Of a stretch of 14,475 nt of DNA, positions 1 to 7,430 are shown one piece after another. The notes under the pieces were generated by a model, which saw nothing but the letters and a program-made list of their open reading frames with translations, was not told where the DNA came from and did not search any database. Made by a program: the position numbers and the translations under genes. The DNA is taken from positions 1-14,475 of the forward strand of contig CAZNWE010000091.1 in the NCBI GenBank assembly GCA_964576715.1. Reading direction: 5' to 3'. Source of the stretch: SLRI01 sp964576715 (GTDB lineage Bacteria > Pseudomonadota > Alphaproteobacteria > Geminicoccales > Geminicoccaceae). How positions within the stretch are numbered: position 1 is the first letter of the stretch; each line of letters starts with the position of its first letter.

Positions 1-1049
1 GGGCGGCTTGCCTCGCCGTCGCCTCGCCGCTCGACGCCTGTCGGCGCTGCGTCGAGCTCTGTCCGACGGGCGCGATTACCCTCGACGACCGCGTGATCAC
101 CGCCACGGACGAGCGTTGCGTTGCCTGCGGGCGTTGTGCCGCGGTCTGCCCGACCGAGGCGATCGGCGTGCCTGGCTTCGCCGCCGTGCCGTCGGGTCCG
201 ATCGAGTGCGCCCGGGTCGCCCCGCGTGACCGGCTGCCGGGGGCGGCGGTGGTGCCGTGCCTGGGCGGGCTTCGAGCGACAGATTTTCTGGAGAGCGGGC
301 CGGTGCCGGTCGACCGGGGCTGGTGTGCCGGGTGTCCGGCGGGTGGCGTCGAGGCGCCGTGGGCGGCTGCCCTGGCCGATGCCGATGCGGTGCGCGGCTG
401 GCTCGGTCAGGGCGCTCTTTGGGTCGAGCGCCAGCCGCTCCGTATCCGCAGCGCCCTGCCTTTGCCGGCGCATCTTGACGGGCGAGGCGCCGCGCGGCGC
501 GGGCTGTTTCGCCGGCTCTCGGGCGAGGCGTCGGCACCTGCGGTCGAGGTCGCCGTGCGACGCATCGAGCCGCGGGCGACGCTGCGCCGGGCGGTGGCGA
601 TCGAGGCTCGCGCCGGGCGGCCGGCGCCGGCGTCCCTCTTGCCGCAGGTTACCGTGAGCGAGAGCTGCGACGCCAATCGTGTTTGCGTTGCCGCCTGTCC
701 GACCTCGGCCTTGTCGGTCGTCAGCGATGCGGCCGGCACCGGGCTCGATGTCGATGCGGGGCGCTGCACGGCCTGCGGGGTCTGCGCCGCGGCCTGCCCG
801 ACAGGTGCCGTCACGGTCACCGCGCGCGGCGACGGCGACGCGGTCGGCCCCTATGCCCTGACCCGCGATTCGCTGCGCGCTTGTCCCGAGTGCGGCCAGC
901 GCTTCACGCCCGTGGGCGGGGCCGACAGCTGCTCGGTCTGCCAGAACGAGCGCGAGATGGCGAAGGCCGGCTTCGAGCTGATGCGCGGGCCACGCCACGA
1001 CATCCCTTCGAGACAGTCGACCGGGTGCGACACCCGGTCGGTCCATTGA
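1..1049 (+). CDS. Multi-[4Fe-4S] ferredoxin-like protein, 5' truncated
   Basis: The reading frame is open from base 3 with no start, so the gene runs off the left edge; the GTG at 93 lies inside the first ferredoxin domain and is not its start. Cysteine motifs, numbered from base 3, are C13-x2-C16-x3-C20-P with a lone C3 ten residues before C13, then a full CxxCxxCxxxCP at C39-C49. Later come C-x5-C-x3-CP (CDANRVCVAACP, with Asn where the second Cys is expected) and a full CTACGVCAAACP. Near the C-terminus, CPEC and CSVC form a zinc-ribbon-like pair. It stops 22 bases before the molybdoenzyme start, so it is probably an electron-transfer or maturation partner of that complex. The family is not recognised precisely, and a role in cofactor loading is equally possible. 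Confidence 0.8.
   Translation, partial: AACLAVASPLDACRRCVELCPTGAITLDDRVITATDERCVACGRCAAVCPTEAIGVPGFAAVPSGPIECARVAPRDRLPGAAVVPCLGGLRATDFLESGPVPVDRGWCAGCPAGGVEAPWAAALADADAVRGWLGQGALWVERQPLRIRSALPLPAHLDGRGAARRGLFRRLSGEASAPAVEVAVRRIEPRATLRRAVAIEARAGRPAPASLLPQVTVSESCDANRVCVAACPTSALSVVSDAAGTGLDVDAGRCTACGVCAAACPTGAVTVTARGDGDAVGPYALTRDSLRACPECGQRFTPVGGADSCSVCQNEREMAKAGFELMRGPRHDIPSRQSTGCDTRSVH
1018..1040 (+). other. Perfect 10-bp hairpin at end of ferredoxin gene
   Basis: CGACCGGGTG (1018-1027) and CACCCGGTCG (1031-1040) are exact reverse complements around a 3-base loop. The stem covers the last codons of the ferredoxin-like gene and ends 31 bases before the next ATG. No T run follows, so it is not a standard terminator. 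It could be an mRNA stability or processing element that sets subunit ratios. Confidence 0.55.
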
Positions 1050-1057
1050 GCCGAAGC

Positions 1058-1065
1058 GAGGAGGT
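1058..1065 (+). promoter_or_regulatory. Strong ribosome binding site of the molybdoenzyme
   Basis: GAGGAGGT lies 6 bases before ATG 1072. This is close to an ideal Shine-Dalgarno sequence and fixes the start directly before the Tat signal. Confidence 0.8.
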
Positions 1066-1071
1066 GCTGCG

Positions 1072-3341
1072 ATGAACGCCACGATCTTGGATACCAGCCG
1101 CAGACGCTTCCTCGCGGCCTCCGCCGCGGGCGGGGCTGCGACCACGGCATTGGGCGTCGGGGTCGGGGTCGGCACCGGCTCCACACCCGAAGCCAGGGCG
1201 CAGGCCGTCCCCGGCGAGACCCGGATCGTCAAGAACATCTGCCACCAGTGCCCCGCCCGCTGCGGCATCGACGTCTACGTGACCAACGGCCGGGTGCATG
1301 CCATCCACGGCAATACCGACCACCCCATCGCCAACGGCAAGCTCTGCCCCAAGGGGCCCTTGGGCGCCTACGTCCTCTATGACCCGGACCGCTTCAAGGG
1401 ACCGATGAAGCGGACCAACCCGGAGAAGGGCCGCGGCATCGATCCGGGCTTCGTGCCGATCACCTGGGACGAGGCTCTGGACACGGTGGCCGCGCGGCTC
1501 AACAACCTGCGCGACCGCGGCGAATCGCACCGGTTCGCCTTGCTCTACGGCCGCGGCTGGGGGGCGTCCGACGCCGGGCTGCAAGGCACGTTCGGGCAGC
1601 TCTACGGCTCGCCCAACGTCGCCATCGGCCACAGCTCGATGTGCTCGGACGGCAGCGTCAAGTCCAAGCAGTTCACCGACGGCAACGCCTCTTACAGCGC
1701 CTACGACTACAACAACTGCAACTACCTCTTGATGTTCGGCGCCGGCTTCCTCGAGGCGTTCCGCCCCTACAACAACAACATGCAGGTCTGGGGCTATATC
1801 CGCGGCGAGAAGACGCCGAAGACCCGGGTGACCGCGATCGACGTGCACATCAACACGACGCTGGCCGCCGCCGATCGCGGGCTGATGATCAAGCCCGGCA
1901 CGGATGGCGCCCTGGCCCTGGCGATCGCGCACGTAATCCTGACCGAAGGCCTGTGGGAGCGCACCTTCGTCGGCGACTTCCGTGACGGCCGCAACCGCTT
2001 CGCGGCCGGCCGCACGGTCAGCCCGGCGCTCTTCGAGGCGAAGTGGGTCGAGGGGCTCGTCGAGTGGTGGAACATCGAGCTCAAGGACAGGACACCCGAG
2101 TGGGCNNNNNNNNNNNNNNNNNNNNNNNNNNNNNNNNNNNNNNNNNNNNNNNNNNNNNNNNNNNNNNNNNNNNNNNNNNNNNNNNNNNNNNNNNNNNNNN
2201 NNNNNTGGGCAGCGAACGGCGCCTGGAAGGAGCAGCCACGGATCGACCTCAAGGGCCACGCCGACGGCTATCTCCTGGCCAACAACATGATGCAGGAGGT
2301 CGGCCCCAACCATCTCCGGGGTGAGCCCTACAAGCTCGACACGATGATGTTCTACCTCACCAACCCGATCTGGACGGCACCCAACGGCCAGGTCTGGGAG
2401 GAGGCCCTGAAGGACGTCTTCATCATCGAGACCTCGCCCTTCCCGAGCGAGACCGCGATGTATGCCGACATCGTGCTGCCCGACCACACCTATCTCGAGC
2501 GCTACCAGGATGCGCCCACATACCCGTTCCAGGGCTTTCCCATGACGCAATTGCGCGTCCCGGCAGTCGAGCCGCTCTACGACACCAAGTATTACGGCGA
2601 CACGCTGATCGAGATCGGCAAGCGGATCAACGGCCCGATGGGCGACTACTACAAGGCGCTGGAGGGTGCCGAGAACGTGCTCCGCCACTTGGCGGCCGGC
2701 TTCGCCGACGATCCGGGCGACAACGGGGTCGACGGGTTCGAGAGCTGGGTCGAGAAGGGGGTCTGGTACAAGAAGCCCTACATCTACCGGCAAATCGGCG
2801 GCGCGTTCTTCGAGTGGGACGGCAATGCCTACACGACGCCGATGAGTGACGAGGACGTCAAGGCGAAGCTGTTCCGGACCCCGTCCGGCAAGTTCGAGGT
2901 CCGCTCGGGCGCGCTCGAGGAACACGCAGCCTGGATCGCCGAGAAAACCGGCCGTGACCCGGCCAAGCTGATGTTCCCGCATTGGGAGGAGCCGCAGCAT
3001 CCTGGCGGCGGCGATCTCTTCCTCGTCTCGCCCAAGGTGGCGATGCACGCCGAGGGCCGCAGCGCCAACATGCCGATCGCGATCGCCCACATGCAGCCCG
3101 TGATGGGCGGCCGGCGGACCGTCTACATGGAGATCAACCCGCTGACCGCGCGGGAGCGCGGCATTCAGGACGGCGATCGGGTCCGGGTGACCTCGGACGT
3201 CGGCGCCATCGAGGCGGTCTGCAAGTATTTCGAAGGGACCAGGCCCGACACGCTGGTCCTGCCGATGGAGCACGGCCATTGGGCCATGGGTCGTTGGGCC
3301 CAGGGCCGCGGCCCCGGGCACAGCGGCGAGGTGACGGTCAA
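1072..3341 (+). CDS. Tat-exported molybdopterin oxidoreductase, catalytic subunit (Psr/Phs/Ttr/Arr/PadB-like group)
   Basis: This is the catalytic subunit of a complex iron-sulfur molybdoenzyme. The N-terminus carries a twin-arginine signal (S9-RRRFL, then an Ala-rich stretch to AQA near residue 44). A [4Fe-4S] site follows with C57-x2-C60-x3-C64-x27-C92 (CHQCPARC, then CPKG). C191 in GHSSMCSDG is at the position expected for a protein Mo ligand, as in the PsrA-type group. After the first gap, FIIETSPFPSETAMYADIVLPD is the usual pterin-binding region, and the molydopterin dinucleotide-binding domain begins near base 3000 (FLVSPKVAMHAEGRS). Two 100-N gaps interrupt it: the first removes central sequence, the second the C-terminus and stop codon. 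Visible coding sequence ends at 3341. The downstream four-cluster and NrfD subunits and TorD chaperone support a quinone-linked periplasmic enzyme. Polysulfide, thiosulfate, tetrathionate, arsenic oxyanions and phenylacetyl-CoA are all possible substrates. Confidence 0.9.
2106..2205. other. Assembly gap of 100 N inside the molybdoenzyme gene
   Basis: Exactly 100 N, a common placeholder for unknown length. The flanks happen to be in one frame. About 33 residues would fit, but the conserved central block expected here in this family (the segment between ELKDRTPEW and the downstream IDLKG region) is usually much longer, so the real gap is probably several hundred bases. Confidence 0.95.
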
Positions 3342-3441
3342 NNNNNNNNNNNNNNNNNNNNNNNNNNNNNNNNNNNNNNNNNNNNNNNNNNNNNNNNNNN
3401 NNNNNNNNNNNNNNNNNNNNNNNNNNNNNNNNNNNNNNNNN
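3342..3441. other. Assembly gap of 100 N covering the molybdoenzyme 3' end
   Basis: Exactly 100 N. It hides the C-terminal residues and stop of the catalytic subunit and the upstream side of the next ribosome binding site. Confidence 0.95.
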
Positions 3442-3452
3442 GGAGGTATCCC

Positions 3453-4211
3453 ATGACGAAATGGGGCATGGTCATCGACCTCGAGAAGTGCACCGGCTGT
3501 CAGGCCTGCACGACCGCGTGTGCGATGGAGAACAACCGCCTGCCCGGCGAAAACTGGCAGGACGTGCTCTTCTACCACGAGGGCACCTATCCGAACGTCA
3601 ATTTGTCCTGGCTGCCCAGGCCCTGCATGCACTGCGAGAACCCGTCCTGCGTGCATGTCTGTCCGACCAAGGCCACTTGGAAAACCGACGACGGGGTGGT
3701 GCTGGTCGACTGGGACAAGTGCATCGGCTGCAAGTACTGCATGATCGCCTGTCCCTATGGCGTGCGCTTCTACATGGACGAGCAGGCAGTCGTCGAGCCG
3801 GATCTCAAGGAGATTTTTCCGGGCAGCAACGGTCGCATCTGGGACCCGCCCTGGCGCATGCCGGACGCCACCGAGAACCGCAACCTCGGCATCGGCATCC
3901 AGCCCAAGGGCGTCGTCTCCAAATGCACCTTCTGCTATCACAAGATCAGCAAGGCGCCCGAGGGCGTCGCCGATCTCGACGAGGACGATCCGGCGACCAA
4001 GGAATACACACCAGCCTGCGTGCGCGTCTGTGCGCCCAAGGCGCGCTACTTCGGTGACCTGGACAATCCCGAGAGCAAGGTGAACGAGCTCATCGCCAAC
4101 AAGGGCGGTGTCCGGCTCAAGGAGGAGTCCGGCAACCGGCCGCAGGTCTATTACCTCTCCGGTGGCGGCAGCCCGGTGGTCCCGGGCCGTCGTGAAACCG
4201 AGGAAAGCTGA
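3453..4211 (+). CDS. Four-cluster [4Fe-4S] electron-transfer subunit (PsrB/NrfC/TtrB type)
   Basis: A 252-residue protein that relays electrons between the molybdenum subunit and the membrane subunit. ATG 3453 is preceded by GGAGG (3442-3446) at 6-base spacing, directly after the gap. Sixteen cysteines form four clusters: C13/16/19/23, C58/61/66/70, C90/93/96/100 and C158/161/189/193. There is no signal peptide; subunits of this type are usually exported with the Tat-tagged catalytic subunit. An insert of roughly 45 residues between the third and fourth cysteine groups (about 108-155) is rich in acidic and aromatic residues. NrfD starts 14 bases after the stop. The family is certain; the exact complex depends on the unknown substrate. 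Confidence 0.93.
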   Translation: MTKWGMVIDLEKCTGCQACTTACAMENNRLPGENWQDVLFYHEGTYPNVNLSWLPRPCMHCENPSCVHVCPTKATWKTDDGVVLVDWDKCIGCKYCMIACPYGVRFYMDEQAVVEPDLKEIFPGSNGRIWDPPWRMPDATENRNLGIGIQPKGVVSKCTFCYHKISKAPEGVADLDEDDPATKEYTPACVRVCAPKARYFGDLDNPESKVNELIANKGGVRLKEESGNRPQVYYLSGGGSPVVPGRRETEES

Positions 4212-4217
4212 GGGAGG
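4212..4217 (+). promoter_or_regulatory. Ribosome binding site of the NrfD-like gene
   Basis: GGGAGG directly follows the ferredoxin-subunit stop and sits 8 bases before ATG 4226, supporting that start and translation from the shared operon mRNA. Confidence 0.65.
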
Positions 4218-4225
4218 CTGAGGCC

Positions 4226-5401
4226 ATGGCTACCGAAACGAATACGATCTACCGCAACGGCTACGTCTTCTGGGCAGCATTGGTCGGCGCCATCGTCACC
4301 GCGGGTTTCGTCCTCAGCCAGACGAAGACCATCGGCGGTGCCGCCTTCAACACCACCAATCTCGGCATCTTCTGGGGGCTGCCGATCGTCGTCTACGACA
4401 CCTTCCTCTTGGCCTCGACCGGTCTCGTCTTCATCGCCAGCCTGTCGCTGGTCTTCGGCTTTCGCCAGTTCGATCCGATCGTCAAGCGCTGCGTCTGGCT
4501 GGCCTTGGCGGGCCTGGTCGGGGCCGTCGCCGTGCTGTTCATGGAGCTGGCGCATCCCATCCGGGCGCTGCTGCTGGCGCCGTTCAATCTGCAGTTCCAG
4601 TCGCCCTTGTTCTGGAAGATCCTCCTGGTGGCGGCCTACACCATCCTGCTGCTCGGCCTGATCCTCCGCCTGCAGACGGTGCGCGAGGTGCGCGAGGCAA
4701 AGCTCGTGGCGGTGCCGACACTCCTGGTCGCGATCGCCATCGCACTCGTCGCGGGCAGCGTCTACGGGCTGATGGCGATGCGGCCGATCTGGTTCGGCGG
4801 CGAGGTGCCGGTGGTCTTCCTGATCGAATCGCTGGTCGGCGGCTTCGCGTTCACCGTCTTCTTCACCTACCTCGCCTACGGCTTCTCCACCCGCCACATG
4901 CCGCTCGATCTGCAGACGCTGTTCGGCGGTGATTTCGGGCGGTTGTTCGCGATCGTCATCGGCCTGCATCTCCTCTTGCATGCCGGACGTGCCGTCACCG
5001 GGCTCTGGAGCAATGCCGACGGCATGCAGGTCTGGCAGCACATCGTGGGCCAGCCGCTCTGGCAGATCGGTTTTTGGGGTGGCATCGTGTTGCCACTCTT
5101 GATGATGGGCTTGCGCGGCGTGCGCCAGTCGCCGACCGGACAGATCGTGGCCTCGATCTTCGTGCTGCTCGGTCTCCTGATCGCCCGCTACGAGTTCATC
5201 ATCGGCGGGCAGCTGGTGCCGCTGTTCAAGGGCAGCTGGGCACCGGATCTCCTGGCCTACACCCCGTCGTTCGTTGAGTGGATGGTGCTGGTCGCCGGCA
5301 TCTTCGTTGCCAACACCGTTTACGCGTTCGGTGATTGGCAGCTCGATCTCGAGGACGACACGCCCTTGGCCGAGGTGCGCCTGGCGCAGCCGGCCGAATA
5401 G
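4226..5401 (+). CDS. nrfD: NrfD/PsrC-type polytopic membrane subunit (quinone-interacting)
   Basis: A 391-residue integral membrane protein with about ten hydrophobic segments, starting near residue 12 (YVFWAALVGAIVTAGF) and ending with FVEWMVLVAGIFVANTVYAF. An acidic tail (LEDDTPLAEVRL) follows. Length, segment number and position after a four-cluster ferredoxin subunit match NrfD/PsrC/TtrC membrane anchors, which exchange electrons with the quinone pool and bind no heme. It completes the three-subunit respiratory complex. The symbol is a family label only; this is not a nitrite reductase operon, since no NrfA-like multiheme cytochrome is present in the window. Confidence 0.9.
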   Translation: MATETNTIYRNGYVFWAALVGAIVTAGFVLSQTKTIGGAAFNTTNLGIFWGLPIVVYDTFLLASTGLVFIASLSLVFGFRQFDPIVKRCVWLALAGLVGAVAVLFMELAHPIRALLLAPFNLQFQSPLFWKILLVAAYTILLLGLILRLQTVREVREAKLVAVPTLLVAIAIALVAGSVYGLMAMRPIWFGGEVPVVFLIESLVGGFAFTVFFTYLAYGFSTRHMPLDLQTLFGGDFGRLFAIVIGLHLLLHAGRAVTGLWSNADGMQVWQHIVGQPLWQIGFWGGIVLPLLMMGLRGVRQSPTGQIVASIFVLLGLLIARYEFIIGGQLVPLFKGSWAPDLLAYTPSFVEWMVLVAGIFVANTVYAFGDWQLDLEDDTPLAEVRLAQPAE

Positions 5402-5459
5402 ATGCCTCTCCGCATTGGGGCGGTGGTCGGCGAGCCGGCCGCCGCCCTGTGCATTTCGG

Positions 5460-6305
5460 ATGACGAGAATGCCAGCCCCGACCGAGCGTTACGCCACCCG
5501 TGCCGCCTTCTTTCTCACCCTCGCCCGCGCCTTCGCCCCGCCGCGGGAGCCCGCCGTGGCGGCGGCGTTTGGCCATGATCTGCCGCTCGATCTCGAGGAG
5601 ATGGCGGGCGAGCTCGGTTACGACATCGGTGGCGCAGCGGTGCTGTTGCGCGAAACGGCGGCCGGACTCGAGGGGCCGGAAGCGCTGTTGCGGCTCTATA
5701 GCGGGCTTTTCCTGACCCCGCCGACGCCGGTTCATCTCAATGCCGCGATCTATCTCGACGGTGCCGTCCTCGGCCATGCGGCCTTCGAGATCGAGCAGTG
5801 GTATGCCCGGCAGGGCTTCATCCGCGAGGCCGCGTTTCACGATCTTGCGGACCACATCACGGCCCAGCTCGAGTTCGTCTTTCTCCTCTTCAACCGCGCC
5901 GCCGAGGCGATGGTGGCGGGCGATTCCCTGCAGGCCTTGGCCCTGGCGGCCGAGGCCCGGCGGTTCCTCGCCGCTTTCCCGCGGCGCTGGATCCAAGGCC
6001 TCCGGCCGGGCTTGGCGAAGGTTTGTGGCGAACGGGAGTGGCCGCCGGTCTACTTGGCGCTCGCCGAAGCCCTCGAAGCGGCCATCCTGGCCGAGATCGC
6101 GCAGGACCCGAGCACCACGCCCGAGGCCGCAGTGACAGCACTCCCCGCCGGCAGCAATCGCGGCTTCGGGGCACCCACAGGCGAGGATTTGGCCGAGATC
6201 GCGGTCAAGCTGGAGGCGAACGGGCTCGACTTCGCGCATGTCCGGGCACGGCCGGAATGGGACGAGGCGGTCTATCAGAAGCGGAAGACTGTGGGGGCTG
6301 GCTGA
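5460..6305 (+). CDS. TorD-family molybdoenzyme maturation chaperone
   Basis: A 281-residue, probably cytoplasmic, mostly helical protein. The N-terminal YATRAAFFLTLARAFAPP and the core HDLADHITAQLEFVFLLF match the TorD/DmsD chaperones, whose signature is a PDHI..ELEF-like motif after Y..xGF (here EQWYARQGF). Such proteins bind the Tat signal and the apo-catalytic subunit until the molybdenum cofactor is inserted, so the client is the enzyme at 1072. The frame stays open upstream into the NrfD gene, but homology begins near 5460; ATG 5460 and ATG 5469 are both possible and neither has a strong ribosome binding site. A C-terminal tail of about 60 residues (GSNRGFGAPTGEDLAEIAVKL onward) extends beyond the usual core. 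Confidence 0.88.
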   Translation: MTRMPAPTERYATRAAFFLTLARAFAPPREPAVAAAFGHDLPLDLEEMAGELGYDIGGAAVLLRETAAGLEGPEALLRLYSGLFLTPPTPVHLNAAIYLDGAVLGHAAFEIEQWYARQGFIREAAFHDLADHITAQLEFVFLLFNRAAEAMVAGDSLQALALAAEARRFLAAFPRRWIQGLRPGLAKVCGEREWPPVYLALAEALEAAILAEIAQDPSTTPEAAVTALPAGSNRGFGAPTGEDLAEIAVKLEANGLDFAHVRARPEWDEAVYQKRKTVGAG

Positions 6306-6323
6306 GGTTTGGGTGTCTGCCCA

Positions 6324-6750
6324 TCAACTGCTGCAGGGGACGATCTGCAACTTCCGACGGCGCGTTTCCGCCACCAAGCTGCGACGCACACGTCCGACGA
6401 GTTTGGTCGGCAACACGCCATTGGCCCAACCACGGCGGTCAGGCAGCGGCCTGGGGTCTCGGCCAGACGAATCGATTGATCTCGGTCGCGACGATCCAGG
6501 AGGCTGCCGCGTCTAGACCCAACCGCGCCGTGGTGGCGGGTGGAACGGGGATCGCTACGCCAGCTTACGGCATATGCGTGAGGACGACCATTGTCACGAT
6601 CGGATTGCCGTCACGCTGCTCGATCGCGATGATGACAACGCAGGGCCGGCCCTTGACACCTTCCTCGCCGCCCGCCCGGTGTTCGCCCACCCAGAGAGAG
6701 CTGTAGCGGATGACGAGGCCAGGGCGCGGCTCAGGCAGGCCGGCGGTCAT
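6324..6750 (-). pseudogene. Broken PemK/MazF-like toxin
   Basis: From ATG 6750, MTAGLPEPRPGLVIRYSSLW... reaches THMP and meets TAA at 6565-6567. The same frame continues with clear family sequence (ARLGLDAAASWIVATEINRF, then VWP) to TGA at 6439-6441. A +1 shift near 6440-6455 restores the family C-terminus (PLPDRRGWANGVLPTKLVGR onward, ending IVPCSS) to TGA at 6324. The whole resembles the alphaproteobacterial PemK-like growth-inhibitor family from start to end, carrying one nonsense and one frameshift lesion. The start overlaps the preceding antitoxin gene by 20 bases, as in working modules. The end lies 18 bases from the convergent TorD stop. If expressed, the first 61 residues would lack the C-terminal half and should be inactive. 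Sequencing error is possible, but the neighbours are broken too. Confidence 0.82.
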
Positions 6751-7048
6751 CGACTTCGTGGTCGAAGGCGCGGCCCTCCTCTCGCAGATCGGCCTTCTCG
6801 ATCTGGGCGAGCAGGTCGTCCGGGATCTCTTCTGCCCGATAGACCTCGCGACGTGGCGGGCGAGCCGGCGCGCCGGAGCGGACGCCTTCGTAATCGGGAT
6901 AGGGTAGAATCACTACGGTCGGCCGTCCATAGCGAGTAACGGCAATTGGTTGCTCGCCGAGCGCCTCATCCTGAAAACTACCGAATGCTCAGGCCACGTC
7001 ATGGCTCGCAACAAAGGGAATACGACGACTTTTCCGAATGTCAGTCAA
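6731..7048 (-). pseudogene. Phd/YefM-like antitoxin interrupted by TGA
   Basis: Reading from TTG 7048: MTDIRKSRRIPFVASHDVA, then TGA (6989-6991), then AFGSFQDEALGEQPIAVTRY and GRPTVVILPYPDYE, ending EVDDRRPA. The part after the stop is the conserved Phd/YefM DNA-binding core (FGxxxDEAL..PIAVTRYGRPTVV), and the C-terminal REVYRAEEIPDDLLAQIEKA is the toxin-binding tail typical of partners of PemK-like toxins. The TGA occupies the place where these antitoxins commonly have Arg (CGA to TGA needs one change). It begins 10 bases after the HigA-like stop and overlaps the toxin by 20 bases. Re-initiation at GTG 6913 would give only 60 residues without the DNA-binding part. Confidence 0.75.
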
Positions 7049-7058
7049 CTTGTTGTAG

Positions 7059-7430
7059 TTATGTAACTTTCACCTCTTGTGCAACTCGAGGATCGCTCTT
7101 TTCCATGCCGTCGCGCAAGATATCGAGCCCCTTGATCGTGACCGGCGGGTGATCAGGAAAAGTGGCGACGAGTTCCAACGAACCACCCATTGCCTCTATA
7201 TAGCTGCGCAGCGTCGAGAGCAGCAGGTCGGAGCGTTTCTCCAGACGCGAGATGCCGCCCTGGCCGATCGAGAGTAGCTCGGCCAACCTCTCCTGTGTGA
7301 GATCGCGAGCCTTGCGCAGGTTGCGCAGCATCATCTTCTCCGCGGTCAGCTCCGCGGTTCGGGCGATGATCCCCGCCTGCCGCCCGGCTAGCAACGATTC
7401 CCTGATCGTCTTCAGGCTCACAGAAGTCAT
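7059..7430 (-). CDS. higA: HigA-type XRE antitoxin / transcriptional regulator
   Basis: A 123-residue helix-turn-helix protein. The HTH lies at about residues 37-68 (LRNLRKARDLTQERLAELLS, then IGQGGISRLEKRSD), followed by LLLSTLRSYIEAMGGSLELV, a combination typical of HigA antitoxins that pair with Gp49/RelE-like HigB toxins. ATG 7430 overlaps the stop of the higB remnant as ATGA, the normal higBA arrangement; the longer frame upstream (to 7646) is only the out-of-frame part of higB. The C-terminus (DILRDGMEKSDPRVAQEVKV) is somewhat longer than usual. All motifs are intact, so it may survive as a repressor without a toxin. The symbol reflects family and gene order, not a proven pair. Confidence 0.85.
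   Translation of the reverse strand: MTSVSLKTIRESLLAGRQAGIIARTAELTAEKMMLRNLRKARDLTQERLAELLSIGQGGISRLEKRSDLLLSTLRSYIEAMGGSLELVATFPDHPPVTIKGLDILRDGMEKSDPRVAQEVKVT

Noticed and set aside
904..3321. Very long minus-strand open frame opposite the molybdoenzyme gene
   Set aside because: It mirrors a GC-rich gene with clear motifs, runs through N bases, and has a Val/Asp/Arg-rich shadow composition with no recognisable domain.
3453..3456. ATGA overlap between molybdoenzyme stop and next start
   Set aside because: This stop is reached only by assuming the gap is exactly 100 bases; the real stop most likely lies inside the gap.
2982..4211. Single 409-residue frame joining the molybdoenzyme region to the four-cluster subunit
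   Set aside because: The first part is out of frame with the real enzyme and is joined only through the 100-N gap; the true start is ATG 3453 with its GGAGG site.
4151..5041. Minus-strand frame opposite the NrfD-like gene
   Set aside because: Asp/Glu/Gln-rich peptide typical of the reverse frame of a membrane protein gene; no domain or ribosome binding site.
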